Positions 46,408-56,450 are shown, counted from the first letter of the stretch. The stretch: 64,000 nucleotides of DNA from Acinetobacter geminorum (GCF_013009345.1 NZ_JABELE010000001.1:62001-126000); one strand, 5' to 3'. Translations and numbers: made by a program. The notes: generated by a model not told the origin, from the letters alone.

Positions 46408-46746
46408 ATGGAACAAATCGAGTGGAATGATTTTTTAAAAGTAGAGCTTCGCGTTGGTAAAATTATTCAAGCCGATGTTTTTGAAAAAGCGCGTAAACCT
46501 GCTTATATTTTGCATGTGGATTTTGGTGAGGAATTGGGTGTACGTAAATCAAGTGCACAGATTACAAAGCTTTATCAGCCACAAGATTTGATTGGTAAGT
46601 TAGTTGTTGCTGTAGTGAATTTTCCCAAAAAACAAATTGGTCCTATTCAGTCAGAATGTTTGGTGACAGGATTTCATAACGCAGATGGTGATGTAGCACT
46701 TTGTATCCCAGAGTTTGAAGTGCCTCTGGGTACAAAGTTATTATGA
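46408..46746 (+). CDS. CsaA-like tRNA-binding-domain protein
   Basis: A 112-residue protein that consists of a single tRNA-binding OB fold, like CsaA and E. coli YgjH. Family segments are LRVGKIIQADVFEKARKPAY (about residues 14-33), KSSAQITKLYQ and VVAVVNFPKKQIGP. CsaA is proposed to be a secretion chaperone in Bacillus, while other members bind tRNA; which applies here is open. Its stop is 1 bp from the end of the convergent lnt gene. Confidence 0.9.
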   Translation: MEQIEWNDFLKVELRVGKIIQADVFEKARKPAYILHVDFGEELGVRKSSAQITKLYQPQDLIGKLVVAVVNFPKKQIGPIQSECLVTGFHNADGDVALCIPEFEVPLGTKLL

Positions 46747-46747
46747 T

Positions 46748-48307
46748 TTAGCGACGAGATTTAAAAGAAACATCAACTTTACGTGGACGGTAAACCCAAC
46801 CTAAAATCAGCAGTAAGACCGCAAATCCTAAAATTGGATAATCACCTAAACGGTTATAAAGAGTTTGGCCTTGCATAGCAGGTAAATCACCTCTCAAGAT
46901 GAACTCTTTATCGATTGGTGCTTGTTCAGTGATATGACCATTTTGATCAATAAACGCTGTTACACCTGTGTTGGTTGCACGAATAAACCAGCGACCATTT
47001 TCTTTAGCGCGCATCTGCACCATTTGTAAATGTTGCCAAGGCCCAGCAGTACCCGTAAACCAAGCATCGTTAGATACAGTGACTAAAAAGTCGCTGTCTT
47101 CTGCATTACGTCTTGTCAGGTTTGGATAAGCCACTTCATAACAAATTGCAGCAGCAAGCGCATGCCCTTTAATTAAGAGTGGTTTCTGGTCGCTCTCACC
47201 ACGTGTAAAACCGCTCATGCTCACATCATTTTGCATAGCGGGTAATACCCAAGAAAGTAACCCAGCAAGCGGGATATATTCGCCAAAAGGAACAAGACGC
47301 TGTTTTTTATAGAGACCGCTTGAATCGCTCCCCGAAGCCATAATACTGTTGTAATAAAGCGGACTGCCGACTTGATGTGATTTTGCAACATCCCAGTAAG
47401 GAATGCCGGTTACCCATGCAGTATGGTTCTTTTTAGCTTGTGCATCCATTGCATCCAAAAACGGTTCGATATCGGTTTGGAAAAGCGGAATTGAAGATTC
47501 AGGCCATACTATCAGGTCACGGCCCCATTCAGATTGTGTCAAACCAGCATAAATTTCTAATGTTCTAACTTGGTATTCAGTCAGCCATTTTAAATCTTGT
47601 GGAATGTTACCTTGAATGAGCGAAACGCTAAGTGGTTTAGCAGCTTTCGGTTTTACAAACTGTATATATGATGCTCCCCATGCACCCAGAACTAACAGGG
47701 CAGAAGGGATAACCCAGAAAATACGTTTACGAAGAACTTCGACTAAAGCACATGCTAATACAATGACAACGAAGGAAATTGCATAAATACCAAATAGCGG
47801 TGCATAACCATCGAGTAAACGTTCAGTAAAAGCGTAACCTACAAACAACCATGGGAAACCTGTAAATATCCAAGTTTTTGCCCATTCAAAAACAATCCAA
47901 AGTGGGGCAAAAGTAAGTGGTGTTTCAGGGAAAAACCGTCGGTAAACCCATGTTTGAAATGCTGTAAATAAACCCATCACAAGAGCCATAACAGCAATCA
48001 TACATACGCTTAGAAAAGCATTGGTATCGCCATATACATGGATGGAAGTATAGAGCCAGAAAGCGCCTACAAACCATAAGCCAAATCCATAGCTCCAACC
48101 AATAGCAAAGGCTTGTTTAGCTGAACGCTTGTGTAATGTTGCATAGAGTAGGGCTGGAGATAAAATTGCCAACCACCACCAATAATAAGGTGCCAGTGAA
48201 AAACTGAATACGGCACCTGAAAATAAAGCAATGAGTAAAGGGAAAATTAAAGGAAGCTGTTTTTGTTGTTGCGAAGAATCTAACAGCTTTTCAAAGTATG
48301 CTCTCAT
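46748..48307 (-). CDS. lnt: Apolipoprotein N-acyltransferase
   Basis: Lnt adds the third acyl chain to lipoproteins in the periplasmic leaflet of the inner membrane. The 519-residue product has N-terminal transmembrane helices and a periplasmic nitrilase domain. Catalytic residues lie in WPESSIPLF (Glu), KKQRLVPFGEY (Lys) and AAICYEVAYPN (Cys). A C-terminal helix closes the protein. The start overlaps the corC stop by 4 bp, the usual corC-lnt coupling. Confidence 0.96.
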   Translation of the reverse strand: MRAYFEKLLDSSQQQKQLPLIFPLLIALFSGAVFSFSLAPYYWWWLAILSPALLYATLHKRSAKQAFAIGWSYGFGLWFVGAFWLYTSIHVYGDTNAFLSVCMIAVMALVMGLFTAFQTWVYRRFFPETPLTFAPLWIVFEWAKTWIFTGFPWLFVGYAFTERLLDGYAPLFGIYAISFVVIVLACALVEVLRKRIFWVIPSALLVLGAWGASYIQFVKPKAAKPLSVSLIQGNIPQDLKWLTEYQVRTLEIYAGLTQSEWGRDLIVWPESSIPLFQTDIEPFLDAMDAQAKKNHTAWVTGIPYWDVAKSHQVGSPLYYNSIMASGSDSSGLYKKQRLVPFGEYIPLAGLLSWVLPAMQNDVSMSGFTRGESDQKPLLIKGHALAAAICYEVAYPNLTRRNAEDSDFLVTVSNDAWFTGTAGPWQHLQMVQMRAKENGRWFIRATNTGVTAFIDQNGHITEQAPIDKEFILRGDLPAMQGQTLYNRLGDYPILGFAVLLLILGWVYRPRKVDVSFKSRR

Positions 48308-49143
48308 TGACGTACAGCTCGAATCAGATGAATAGTGCGGGCATCTGCTTCAACGATTGTAAATAACCAATTTCCAAGCTCAACAGTTTGACCTTGTAAA
48401 TCACTTACTAGACCAATCTCTTGAAGCAATAAACCACCGACAGTTTCTACTTCATCGTCAGAAAAATCAGCATCTAAAACAGTATTGAAATGTTCAATTG
48501 GTGTAAGTGCTTGCACCATCCATGCATTTGCTACCGTATGGTCATTGTCCGGAACAATGTACTGAGCATCTTCATCGACAGTGTCGTGCTCATCTTCAAT
48601 TTCGCCAACGATCTCTTCAAGAATATCTTCGAGCGTAACAAGACCTGCTGTTGAGCCATATTCATCAATCACAATCGCAATGTGAGTCTGAGTATGTTTT
48701 AACATGCGTAGTACTTGATCGGAACGTGCACTTTCAGGAACAAATAACGGTTGGCGCATAAGAACTCGAATATCAACTTTGGTATTCGGTTCAGTTAGAA
48801 ACGGCAACAAATCTTTTGCGAGCAAAATCCCGACAACATTGTCAGGCTGATCGGCAGAGAAGACGGGAAAGCGTGAGTGAGCAGACTCGACCAGTACATC
48901 AAGAATATCAAGTAATTGATCATCTTCTTGTAAACTGATCATTGCTGTTCGTGGCGTCATGACTTCACGAATTTTTGTAGCTGGAAGGTCAAGAACGCCT
49001 TCAAGCATAGCAACAGTATCTGGTTCTAAAAAGCGGCGTGAATTTTGGACTAATTTTAATAATTCATCACGGGTTTCTGGCGCTGTACCTAACCATTTTC
49101 GTAAGCCTCGCATTCCCCACGACGGACTTGGTTCCTCTTGCAT
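48304..49143 (-). CDS. corC: CorC/HlyC-family CBS-domain protein
   Basis: A 279-residue soluble protein with two CBS domains (about residues 60-185, starting VREVMTPRTAMISLQ-like at TKIREVMTPRTAM) and a C-terminal CorC_HlyC domain. It is linked to Mg2+/Co2+ efflux, often partnered with CorA-type transporters. The gene order corC-lnt is conserved in gammaproteobacteria. No transmembrane DUF21 domain is present, as in E. coli CorC (YbeX). Confidence 0.94.
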   Translation of the reverse strand: MQEEPSPSWGMRGLRKWLGTAPETRDELLKLVQNSRRFLEPDTVAMLEGVLDLPATKIREVMTPRTAMISLQEDDQLLDILDVLVESAHSRFPVFSADQPDNVVGILLAKDLLPFLTEPNTKVDIRVLMRQPLFVPESARSDQVLRMLKHTQTHIAIVIDEYGSTAGLVTLEDILEEIVGEIEDEHDTVDEDAQYIVPDNDHTVANAWMVQALTPIEHFNTVLDADFSDDEVETVGGLLLQEIGLVSDLQGQTVELGNWLFTIVEADARTIHLIRAVRQ

Positions 49144-49327
49144 GATCTTTCCTAAAGACTCAATGTATCAAATGAATACACAGATCATACCGAAGAAAAG
49201 ATGCTTATGCATCTATAAAACAAGCTAAAAGACAAAACGTATATTGTTATGTAAAAGCCAGTTACAGTTAACAGCTCAGTAATTTGTTTATGCTAAAATG
49301 TGAAAATTCTATTTGTTCGAGTTTGTT

Positions 49328-49585
49328 ATGTCAGAGCAACCCATTTCACCTACTGTACAACTCAATACGCGTGGTTTACGTTGTCCGGAACCTGTGATGA
49401 TGTTGCATCAAGCCATCCGAAAATCTAAGTCAGGCGATGTGGTTGAAGTCTTTGCAACAGATAATTCGACCTCTTGGGATATTCCTAAGTTTTGTATGCA
49501 TTTGGGCCATGAGTTGTTGTTGCAAGAAGAACGCTTAGATGAAAATGGTCATAAAGAATTTCATTACTTAGTGAAGAAAGGTTAA
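49328..49585 (+). CDS. TusA-family sulfurtransferase
   Basis: An 85-residue sulfur-carrier protein. The active-site motif is RGLRCPEPVMMLHQAIR, with the persulfide cysteine in CPEP at about residue 19. TusA passes sulfur for tRNA 2-thiouridine or other pathways, and this is a good candidate for TusA itself. I chose the ATG at 49328; a TTG 15 bp upstream is less likely. It is followed by a hairpin. Confidence 0.9.
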   Translation: MSEQPISPTVQLNTRGLRCPEPVMMLHQAIRKSKSGDVVEVFATDNSTSWDIPKFCMHLGHELLLQEERLDENGHKEFHYLVKKG

Positions 49586-49596
49586 TAGAATAATAA

Positions 49597-49623
49597 GGCT
49601 TCTAATAAAGATGATTAGAAGCC
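49597..49623 (+). terminator. Hairpin after the TusA gene
   Basis: GGCTTCTAAT and ATTAGAAGCC form a perfect 10-bp stem with a 7-base loop, 12 bp after the stop. There is no T tract directly after it. Confidence 0.5.
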
Positions 49624-49813
49624 ATGAATAATTCAACTTTAATTTGAAATAATAATTTTTTATCGCTTAGAAATACAGTTTTTTTGTAATTTGTCTTTAT
49701 TATGGAAGTAATAATTAGTGATTTTTATTCGATGAATGTGTAATTTAATATTATATTTTTTTATATTTTAATTGTTGGTAATTAAATATCCTAATCTATA
49801 GGAGAAGTATTCT

Positions 49814-50782
49814 GTGTCTGCTAATTATCTTGAAAAGATAAAAAAGTCTATAGAAGTATTACAGCCGTTTTCCGTAATATTTCCTTTAATATTTTCTAGT
49901 GTGGGTATATTGATAATAAAAAAATATTTAGACGGTGTAGGGTTGTCTGATAATTTTATTTATGTGCTTGGTAGTCCATCTATAATAGCTGTTATAGCCG
50001 CATATTCTATTTTATTTGTGTTTTCAGTAGTTGTTATAATGGCCTTAATGCCCATGGTGATGATTACATTTGAAATTCAAACCAACCGTATTTGGGGGGA
50101 TTTTCCGACAATATCTGGAAAGAAAGTAGTCTATAATACATTTATAAATTTATTAGGAATGATAAGTCTTGTTGCTATATTTAAGTTTCTGGATAAACCT
50201 CCTGTAATAATATATTTTATAATAGCTCTGCTTATCACATTTTTTTTATTAATTCCTTATAAAAATAATCCAGAAAATCCTAATAATAATCTAGGTGATT
50301 TGATTGTTTATAGCCTTGTTGTTTTTTTAGGAGTTTGTTTTGGTATTTATCCGTTACTATTTCTTTTTAAGATTGCTTTACTCATTGAGGTTGAATCTTT
50401 ACAGTGGGTGATTTTATTTCTAATGGTAATAGCATATTGTTTGTTCTCAGCAATTGTCTATTCAGGAGGAGCAAATAAGCGAGTGGAAAATCTAATTATT
50501 TTCTGTACGCTATCTCTATTTTCATCTTTATTTCTTTTATCAGCTGATACTATTAACAATATTGCAAAAAAAACTGGATTAGGTATGTATGAGGATACCG
50601 TTTATTTAAATCAAGAATATATAAAAGAGCTGGGAGGAGATTTTACAAAAGAAGGCCCATACCATCTATATGTAAAGCTTAATAGTACTAATGAATTATG
50701 GGCTAAGGTTGGAGATAATGATGCACATTTATATAAAATACCTAAAGACAAAATAATAGGCAAAAATATTAATAATAAGTAA
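49814..50782 (+). CDS. AT-rich orphan integral membrane protein
   Basis: A 322-residue protein I do not recognise. Hydrophobicity suggests six to eight transmembrane helices over residues 15-250, then a soluble C-terminal domain of about 75 residues ending in basic residues (KDKIIGKNINNK). The start is GTG at 49814 with AGGAG upstream. Base composition and codon choice (many ATA, AAT, TTT, AGA) are clearly more AT-rich than the neighbours, as is the 190-bp region before it, which suggests recent acquisition. It is closed by a bidirectional terminator. Possible functions (transport, immunity, bacteriocin-related) are not supported by any motif. Confidence 0.75.
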   Translation: MSANYLEKIKKSIEVLQPFSVIFPLIFSSVGILIIKKYLDGVGLSDNFIYVLGSPSIIAVIAAYSILFVFSVVVIMALMPMVMITFEIQTNRIWGDFPTISGKKVVYNTFINLLGMISLVAIFKFLDKPPVIIYFIIALLITFFLLIPYKNNPENPNNNLGDLIVYSLVVFLGVCFGIYPLLFLFKIALLIEVESLQWVILFLMVIAYCLFSAIVYSGGANKRVENLIIFCTLSLFSSLFLLSADTINNIAKKTGLGMYEDTVYLNQEYIKELGGDFTKEGPYHLYVKLNSTNELWAKVGDNDAHLYKIPKDKIIGKNINNK

Positions 50783-50784
50783 TA

Positions 50785-50813
50785 AAAAAGCCCCGAATAA
50801 TCGGGGCTTTTTT
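50785..50813. terminator. Bidirectional terminator
   Basis: AAAAAGCCCCGA and TCGGGGCTTTTT form a perfect 12-bp stem around ATAA between convergent genes, with T/A runs on both sides. It serves the orphan membrane protein gene and the ETF-ubiquinone oxidoreductase gene. Confidence 0.93.
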
Positions 50814-50814
50814 A

Positions 50815-52527
50815 TTACATATTAGGATAATTCGGGCCACCGCCGCCTTCAGGCGTTACCCATGTGATATTTTGAGATGGGTCTTTAATATCACAGGTCT
50901 TACAGTGAACACAGTTCGCTGCGTTAATCTGGAAGCGTTTAGAACCATCATCATTTTCCATGATTTCGTAAACACCAGCTGGGCAGTAGCGCTGTGCAGG
51001 CTCATCCCATTTTGGTAAGTTCACATTCACTGGAATTGAAGGGTCAGTAAGCTTCAAGTGAGCAGGCTGGTTTTCTTCATGTACAGTGTTTGAGATAAAT
51101 ACTGAAGATAAACGGTCAAATGTAAGCTTGCCATCTGGTTTTGGATAGTTTGGCTTAAAGCTTGTTGCATCAACAGTTTTCAATGCAGCAAAGTCTTGCT
51201 TCAAGTCATGTAAAGTGAATGGCACTTTAAAGACATTCTGGTCGATAAAGTTAAATGCACCACCCATCCATTGACCAAATTTATGCATTGCTGGGCCAAA
51301 GTTACGAGAGTTATAAAGCTCTTCTTTTAACCAGCTATTGTTAAATTTGTCAGTGTATGAAGTCAATTCTTTAACGAATAAATCTTCGCCTTCAGTAACA
51401 CGTGCAATGGCAAGATCACCGCCTTTTTCTACACCCGCAGCAATGGCTTCAAATACAGCTTCACCACATAACATGCCTGATTTCATGGCAGTGTGTGAGC
51501 CTTTGATTTTTGCAAAGTTTAAGAAACCTGCATCATCACCAATCAAGCAACCGCCCGGGAAAGTTAATTTAGGAAGAGAGTTGAAACCGCCTTTCACTAC
51601 AGCACGTGCGCCGTAAGAAATACGTTTACCACCTTCTAAATACTGTTTAATCAGTGGGTGAGTTTTCCAGCGCTGCATTTCCATAAATGGATACATGTGT
51701 GGATTTTCATAAGACAAGTCCACGATCATGCCCAACGTAACTTGGTTGTTTTCAGCGTGATATAACCACCAGCCACCTGAAGAAGCAGTTTCTGCTAAAG
51801 GCCAACCTGCACCGTGCATGACTAGGCCCGGTTTATGTTTTGCTGGATCAATTTCCCAAAGTTCTTTAATCCCGATACCGTAGTGCTGTGGATCAGCATC
51901 TTTATCAAGATTGTATTTAGCAATTAGGCGTTTACCTAAGTGACCACGGCAACCTTCAGCAAAGAGGGTGTATTTAGCGTGAAGCTCATAGCCTGGAGTA
52001 AAGTTATGCGTTGGTTCGCCATCTTTACCAATACCCATGTCGCCTGTTTGAATACCTTTTACAGTACCATCTTCATGATAAAGCACTTCAGATGCAGCAA
52101 AGCCAGGGAAGATAGAAACTTCTAACTCTTCAGCTTTTTGTCCTAACCAACGAACCACGTTACCTAAAGAGATCACATAGTTACCATCGTTATGCATGGT
52201 TTTAGGAACCATCCAGTGAGGTACTTCTTTAGAAGTGGTGTCTGAAAGTAAGAAGAAAGTTTTGTCTTCAGTTACAGGGACATTAAGAGGCGCGCCTTCT
52301 TCTTTCCAGTTCGGGAAAAGTTCATTGATGGCACGTGGCTCAAGCACAGCACCAGACAAGATATGCGCACCTACTTCAGAGCCTTTTTCAACTACACAAA
52401 CAGAAAGATCGGGTAAGTTTTTTTCAATCGCTAATTGACGGATCTTAATCGCAGCAGATAGACCTGCAGGTCCTGCACCTACGATGACAACGTCAAACTC
52501 CATCGATTCACGTTCGATGTGTTCCAT
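50815..52527 (-). CDS. Electron-transfer flavoprotein:ubiquinone oxidoreductase
   Basis: ETF-QO passes electrons from ETF (fatty and amino acid dehydrogenases) to ubiquinone at the inner membrane. FAD-binding motif VGAGPAGLSAAIKI lies near residues 16-29. The C-terminal 4Fe-4S cluster site is CVHCKTC together with the upstream YCPAGVYE cysteine. I chose the ATG at 52527 (570 residues), which has GAGGAG upstream; the frame extends 10 codons further with a TTG. The complete length matches the family. Confidence 0.96.
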   Translation of the reverse strand: MEHIERESMEFDVVIVGAGPAGLSAAIKIRQLAIEKNLPDLSVCVVEKGSEVGAHILSGAVLEPRAINELFPNWKEEGAPLNVPVTEDKTFFLLSDTTSKEVPHWMVPKTMHNDGNYVISLGNVVRWLGQKAEELEVSIFPGFAASEVLYHEDGTVKGIQTGDMGIGKDGEPTHNFTPGYELHAKYTLFAEGCRGHLGKRLIAKYNLDKDADPQHYGIGIKELWEIDPAKHKPGLVMHGAGWPLAETASSGGWWLYHAENNQVTLGMIVDLSYENPHMYPFMEMQRWKTHPLIKQYLEGGKRISYGARAVVKGGFNSLPKLTFPGGCLIGDDAGFLNFAKIKGSHTAMKSGMLCGEAVFEAIAAGVEKGGDLAIARVTEGEDLFVKELTSYTDKFNNSWLKEELYNSRNFGPAMHKFGQWMGGAFNFIDQNVFKVPFTLHDLKQDFAALKTVDATSFKPNYPKPDGKLTFDRLSSVFISNTVHEENQPAHLKLTDPSIPVNVNLPKWDEPAQRYCPAGVYEIMENDDGSKRFQINAANCVHCKTCDIKDPSQNITWVTPEGGGGPNYPNM

Positions 52528-52714
52528 GTAGGACTCCTCAATACTTAAAGGTGGCAACCGTCATATTTAGAAAATTCGGTGCTGCCGTGAGTGTTTTAAT
52601 CCATAGGCGCAAATATGCTATTGTGCCTTTTATCGTTTGGGCTAGTATAGTTTTAAACCATGATCTAGCCAATTGGCTGAGTCGTAACATTTTTTCGTCA
52701 GCAAGGCATAAACT

Positions 52715-53326
52715 ATGGTAAATCAAAATAATTCACCATCGGATATGGGAAAAATACCGTTATCTGATGATAAAAACTTAATGAACATTGCACAATACTT
52801 AAAAGATGTACAGCAAAGTCACAAAAGGTCAATTCCACCTTTAGAGCAGTGGCATCCAAAGCATTGCGGCAAAATGGATTTGACGGTGAAATCCAATGGA
52901 GAATGGTGGCACGAAGGTCAATTAATTAAGCGCCAAGCTCTATTGGATCTGTTTACCAAAGTCCTATGGAAAGAAGAAGGCAAATTCTACCTGAAAACCC
53001 CTGTAGAACAAATTGAAATCGAAGTTGAAGATGAACCTTTATTAGTCAATCAGGTAGATCAGGTCGAAATTTCAGGTGGGCAGTTTTTACAACTGACAAC
53101 GACCAATCAAGATGTGATTTTGGTTGATGCAGAACATCCAATTTTTATGCGTGAATATGCGGGGGAATTACGCCCTTATGTGCATGTCCGTTTTGGAATT
53201 AACGCGCTGATTCAACGTCAGGCTTTCTATCATTTGGTGAACTATGGAACACTGATTGAAAATGACAAAGGTGAAACTATTTTAGAGCTAAAAAGTGGTA
53301 ATTTGCTCTTGCAATTAGGCACTTGA
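52715..53326 (+). CDS. DUF1285-domain protein
   Basis: A 203-residue soluble protein of the DUF1285 family, common in proteobacteria and of unknown biochemical role. The family segment PPLEQWHPKHCGKMDLTVKS lies at about residues 42-61, followed by GEWWHEGQLIKRQALLDLF. It is divergent from the ETF-QO gene and lies 46 bp upstream of murI, possibly in one unit. Confidence 0.85.
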   Translation: MVNQNNSPSDMGKIPLSDDKNLMNIAQYLKDVQQSHKRSIPPLEQWHPKHCGKMDLTVKSNGEWWHEGQLIKRQALLDLFTKVLWKEEGKFYLKTPVEQIEIEVEDEPLLVNQVDQVEISGGQFLQLTTTNQDVILVDAEHPIFMREYAGELRPYVHVRFGINALIQRQAFYHLVNYGTLIENDKGETILELKSGNLLLQLGT

Positions 53327-53372
53327 GGTTTAAGCTTTAGGGAGTGAAATTTTCTGACATTTCAGTACAGCT

Positions 53373-54239
53373 ATGACCGCCATACAACCTTTATTTTCTG
53401 AACTAGAACCTATGCCTAAAGCATCAGCAGATGCCCCAATTGGTATTTTTGATTCGGGAATTGGAGGAATGTCAGTTGCAGCAGAAATTGCCAAATATTT
53501 GCCCAATGAACGTATTGTGTATTATGCCGATACTGCCTACGTTCCTTATGGTCCGCGTTCTGATGAAGAAATTAGGGAGCTGACTGCGCGTGCTGTTGAT
53601 TGGCTATATCGTCAAGGTTGTAAAATTGCAGTCGTCGCATGTAATACTGCCTCAGCATTTAGTCTCGATCATTTACGTGAGCATTATGGTGAACACTTTC
53701 CAATTGTTGGATTGGTTCCAGCATTAAAACCTGCCGTATTACAGACACGTTCTAAAGTGGTTGCTGTCTTGGCAACGCCTGCTACTTTTCGCGGCCAGCT
53801 TATTAAAGATGTAGTCGCGAAGTTTGCTGTTCCAGCAGGCGTTAAGGTGATGACTTTAACTAGCCTTGAACTTGTTCCCTGTGTAGAGGCAGGTCAGCAA
53901 ATGGGTGAGGCATGTTTAAAGGCATTAAAAGAAGTTTTACAGCCCGCCGTTGAGCAAGGTGCCGACTATTTAGTGCTCGGTTGCACGCATTATCCTTTCT
54001 TAAATCAAGCAATTCATCATCTTTTTGATAACCAATTCACACTGGTTGATTCTGGATTGGCAGTTGCCCGACAAACAGCCCGTATTTTGATAAAAAATGA
54101 GTTATTATGTGACCAAATAGGTCAGAATGTTGCACGTATTGAATGTTATGTCAGCGGTAATAATGCTGAGGCACTGCAACCTGTTTTACAACATATGATT
54201 CCACAAGAGTTAACTTGGACACTTCATAATCTGAACTGA
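53373..54239 (+). CDS. murI: Glutamate racemase
   Basis: MurI makes D-glutamate for peptidoglycan. The two catalytic cysteines are in VVACNTASAF (about residues 86-95) and LGCTHYPFL (about 197-205). The substrate loop FDSGIGGMSV lies near the N-terminus. The 288-residue length includes about 22 extra residues before APIGIFDSG; a downstream ATG (14th codon) is an alternative start. Identity is secure. Confidence 0.95.
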   Translation: MTAIQPLFSELEPMPKASADAPIGIFDSGIGGMSVAAEIAKYLPNERIVYYADTAYVPYGPRSDEEIRELTARAVDWLYRQGCKIAVVACNTASAFSLDHLREHYGEHFPIVGLVPALKPAVLQTRSKVVAVLATPATFRGQLIKDVVAKFAVPAGVKVMTLTSLELVPCVEAGQQMGEACLKALKEVLQPAVEQGADYLVLGCTHYPFLNQAIHHLFDNQFTLVDSGLAVARQTARILIKNELLCDQIGQNVARIECYVSGNNAEALQPVLQHMIPQELTWTLHNLN

Positions 54240-54334
54240 TCTTTTAGCATCATTTAGAAAGCAGTGTTTTTTAGATTTATTATTTTATTTGGGGCGGTTC
54301 ATGATCTTGGCTGATATTAAGTCAGGGATAGATC

Positions 54335-55360
54335 ATGGAGCGAAAGGGTATTGTTATGCTCGATACACGCTATCAGATCTTTATTTCAACGTCAGGTCGA
54401 GAGATGCAACCTGAACGTATAGTTCTCTCTCAAACTTTAGTCAGTATGGGTTTTTTTGCTTGGGGATTAGAACATCGAACCCCCCTAACAACTACACTTG
54501 CACGTCGACAGATTGATGAATGTGATTATGTCGTTTTGCTGCTAGGTAGTCAGTATGGAGAGCAGTCAATTTCTGGTGTGAGTTATTTATCTTTAGAATA
54601 TGAATATGCATTAAGTCAGGCTAAACCCATTATTGTGTTCATGCATGAGCAGCCCGAAAACCGTGAAATACATTTACAAGAAACACATCCACAGTTGAAA
54701 GATAAATTTTTCGCATTTAGAAAAAAGTTATTACTTGATGTGAATCATATTTTTTACTTTAAAACTCCACGTGAACTAGAGTTGGCTGTCCGTTTAAATA
54801 TGCCTTTAATGATTGAGCAACATATGGGCCAAGGCTGGATTCCTGCTCATCAAACTCATCAGTTAGAAGATGAAATTAGACTATTAAGAAGTAAAATTTC
54901 CCAGTTAGAACAGCAGTTAGCAGAATCATCACCGCAGGAAAAAGAGGTTGCTCCACAAGATATTTTTGCATTTGAATATCAGATTCAAGCTTTTCAAGAT
55001 GGCAACTTTAAAGAGCTTAAACGACAAAGACAAATGACTTGGTCGCAGTTGTTAAGCATATTGGCAAAGCGTTTTGAAACAGCAATGCCAGAAGAGAATT
55101 TTGGGATATGCTTAAATGAATATTTAAATCAGGCTGGTCTAGAAGATGCTCGTCAGGAGTTACCTCGCGCTCATGCTGTTGCCTGCGCTCAGATTAACCA
55201 TAAAGCGCTATTTCGGATTAAAAAACAAATGCAGTCACAGGGCTGGATTGTTCCAACCCAAACTGAAAAATCATATAGCTTATGGAAGTTGACGACTAAA
55301 GCTCAAAAAATATTGCTTAGTTATAAATGGAATCATCGGGGTATTCGATTAAAAGCTTAG
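54335..55360 (+). CDS. DUF4062-domain protein with coiled coil and winged-helix-like C-terminus
   Basis: A 341-residue protein. The N-terminal domain (about residues 10-125) is DUF4062, a TIR/SLOG-like Rossmann domain: YQIFISTSGREMQPERIVL, then RRQIDECDYVVLLLGSQYG and SLEYEYALSQAKPIIVFMH. A coiled coil follows (about 168-200). The C-terminal third contains a predicted winged-helix-like segment (FRIKKQMQSQGWIVPTQ). Either ATG 54335 or 54356 may be used; both have purine-rich sites upstream. It sits between murI and hemH, separated from each by about 70-95 bp. DUF4062 domains occur in signalling and antiphage proteins; function here is unknown. Confidence 0.8.
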   Translation: MERKGIVMLDTRYQIFISTSGREMQPERIVLSQTLVSMGFFAWGLEHRTPLTTTLARRQIDECDYVVLLLGSQYGEQSISGVSYLSLEYEYALSQAKPIIVFMHEQPENREIHLQETHPQLKDKFFAFRKKLLLDVNHIFYFKTPRELELAVRLNMPLMIEQHMGQGWIPAHQTHQLEDEIRLLRSKISQLEQQLAESSPQEKEVAPQDIFAFEYQIQAFQDGNFKELKRQRQMTWSQLLSILAKRFETAMPEENFGICLNEYLNQAGLEDARQELPRAHAVACAQINHKALFRIKKQMQSQGWIVPTQTEKSYSLWKLTTKAQKILLSYKWNHRGIRLKA

Positions 55361-55433
55361 GGCGATTCAATTTATATATGACAATAAAAGCTGTTACATT
55401 AGTGATATAAGATGAATTGAAAGGCATTTACAC

Positions 55434-56450
55434 ATGTCGTTTGAACAAAAACCGAAAGTCACAGTCATTTTAGCGAATTTAGGCACACCGGATGAAGCCA
55501 CTGTTCCGGCGGTACGCCGTTTTTTAAAGCAGTTTTTATCTGATTCACGCGTGATTGAAATACCGAAATTTATTTGGTGGATTATTTTAAATCTGTTTGT
55601 GTTACCTTTTCGCCCAAAGAGGGTAGCACATGCCTATGCTTCGGTATGGTCAACAGATTCACCAATGCGTGAAATTGTGTTTGAGCAAACTCAACGTATT
55701 CAGGCTTATTTGCAGCGAGAAAATAATCAGTTTGATTTAACCGTGATACCGGCGATGACCTATGGTAATCCGGGTATTGATGCAGTTTTAGAAAAATTGG
55801 CGACTAACCCGCAAGAGCATGTCATTTTATTGCCTTTATTTCCTCAATATTCCGCAACGTCTACAGCGCCGTTATATGATGCATTTGCCAAGTGGATTCC
55901 AGCTCAGCGGAACTTGCCGGGTTTAACGATTATTAAAGATTATTATCAACATCCAATGTTTATTCAGGCATTAGCAGAAAGTGTTTTAGCCTACCAAGAG
56001 CAGCATGGTAAACCTGAAAAACTATTGATGTCTTTTCATGGGATTCCACAGCCGTATGCAGATAAAGGCGACCCTTATGCAGATCGTTGTCGTATTACAG
56101 CAAAGTTAGTCGCTGAAGCTTTACATTTAAAAGATGTTGAATGGGCAATTAGCTTCCAGTCACGTTTTGGAAAACAAGAATGGGTTAAACCTTATACAGA
56201 CCAGCTTTTACAAGATTGGGCGAAGCAAGGCGTTAAGTCAGTACAGGTATTAAGCCCAGCTTTTTCTGCTGATTGCTTGGAAACTCTTGAAGAGTTAGCT
56301 ATTCAAAACGCTGAGTTATTTCAAGAGGCGGGCGGTGGTAGCTATGCTTACATTCCTGCTTTAAATAGCGATCAAGCTCATATTGATTTGCTTGCAGGAT
56401 TAGTTCAGGCTAATCTTGATGCCCTTACCTATACCTTAGCCCACCGTTAA
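55434..56450 (+). CDS. hemH: Ferrochelatase
   Basis: HemH inserts Fe2+ into protoporphyrin IX, the last step of heme synthesis. The 338-residue product starts with [20 protein letters not shown] and contains the conserved [19 protein letters not shown] with the catalytic histidine (about residue 205) and [15 protein letters not shown] with the catalytic glutamate near residue 284. Length and motifs are normal. Confidence 0.96.
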   Translation: MSFEQKPKVTVILANLGTPDEATVPAVRRFLKQFLSDSRVIEIPKFIWWIILNLFVLPFRPKRVAHAYASVWSTDSPMREIVFEQTQRIQAYLQRENNQFDLTVIPAMTYGNPGIDAVLEKLATNPQEHVILLPLFPQYSATSTAPLYDAFAKWIPAQRNLPGLTIIKDYYQHPMFIQALAESVLAYQEQHGKPEKLLMSFHGIPQPYADKGDPYADRCRITAKLVAEALHLKDVEWAISFQSRFGKQEWVKPYTDQLLQDWAKQGVKSVQVLSPAFSADCLETLEELAIQNAELFQEAGGGSYAYIPALNSDQAHIDLLAGLVQANLDALTYTLAHR

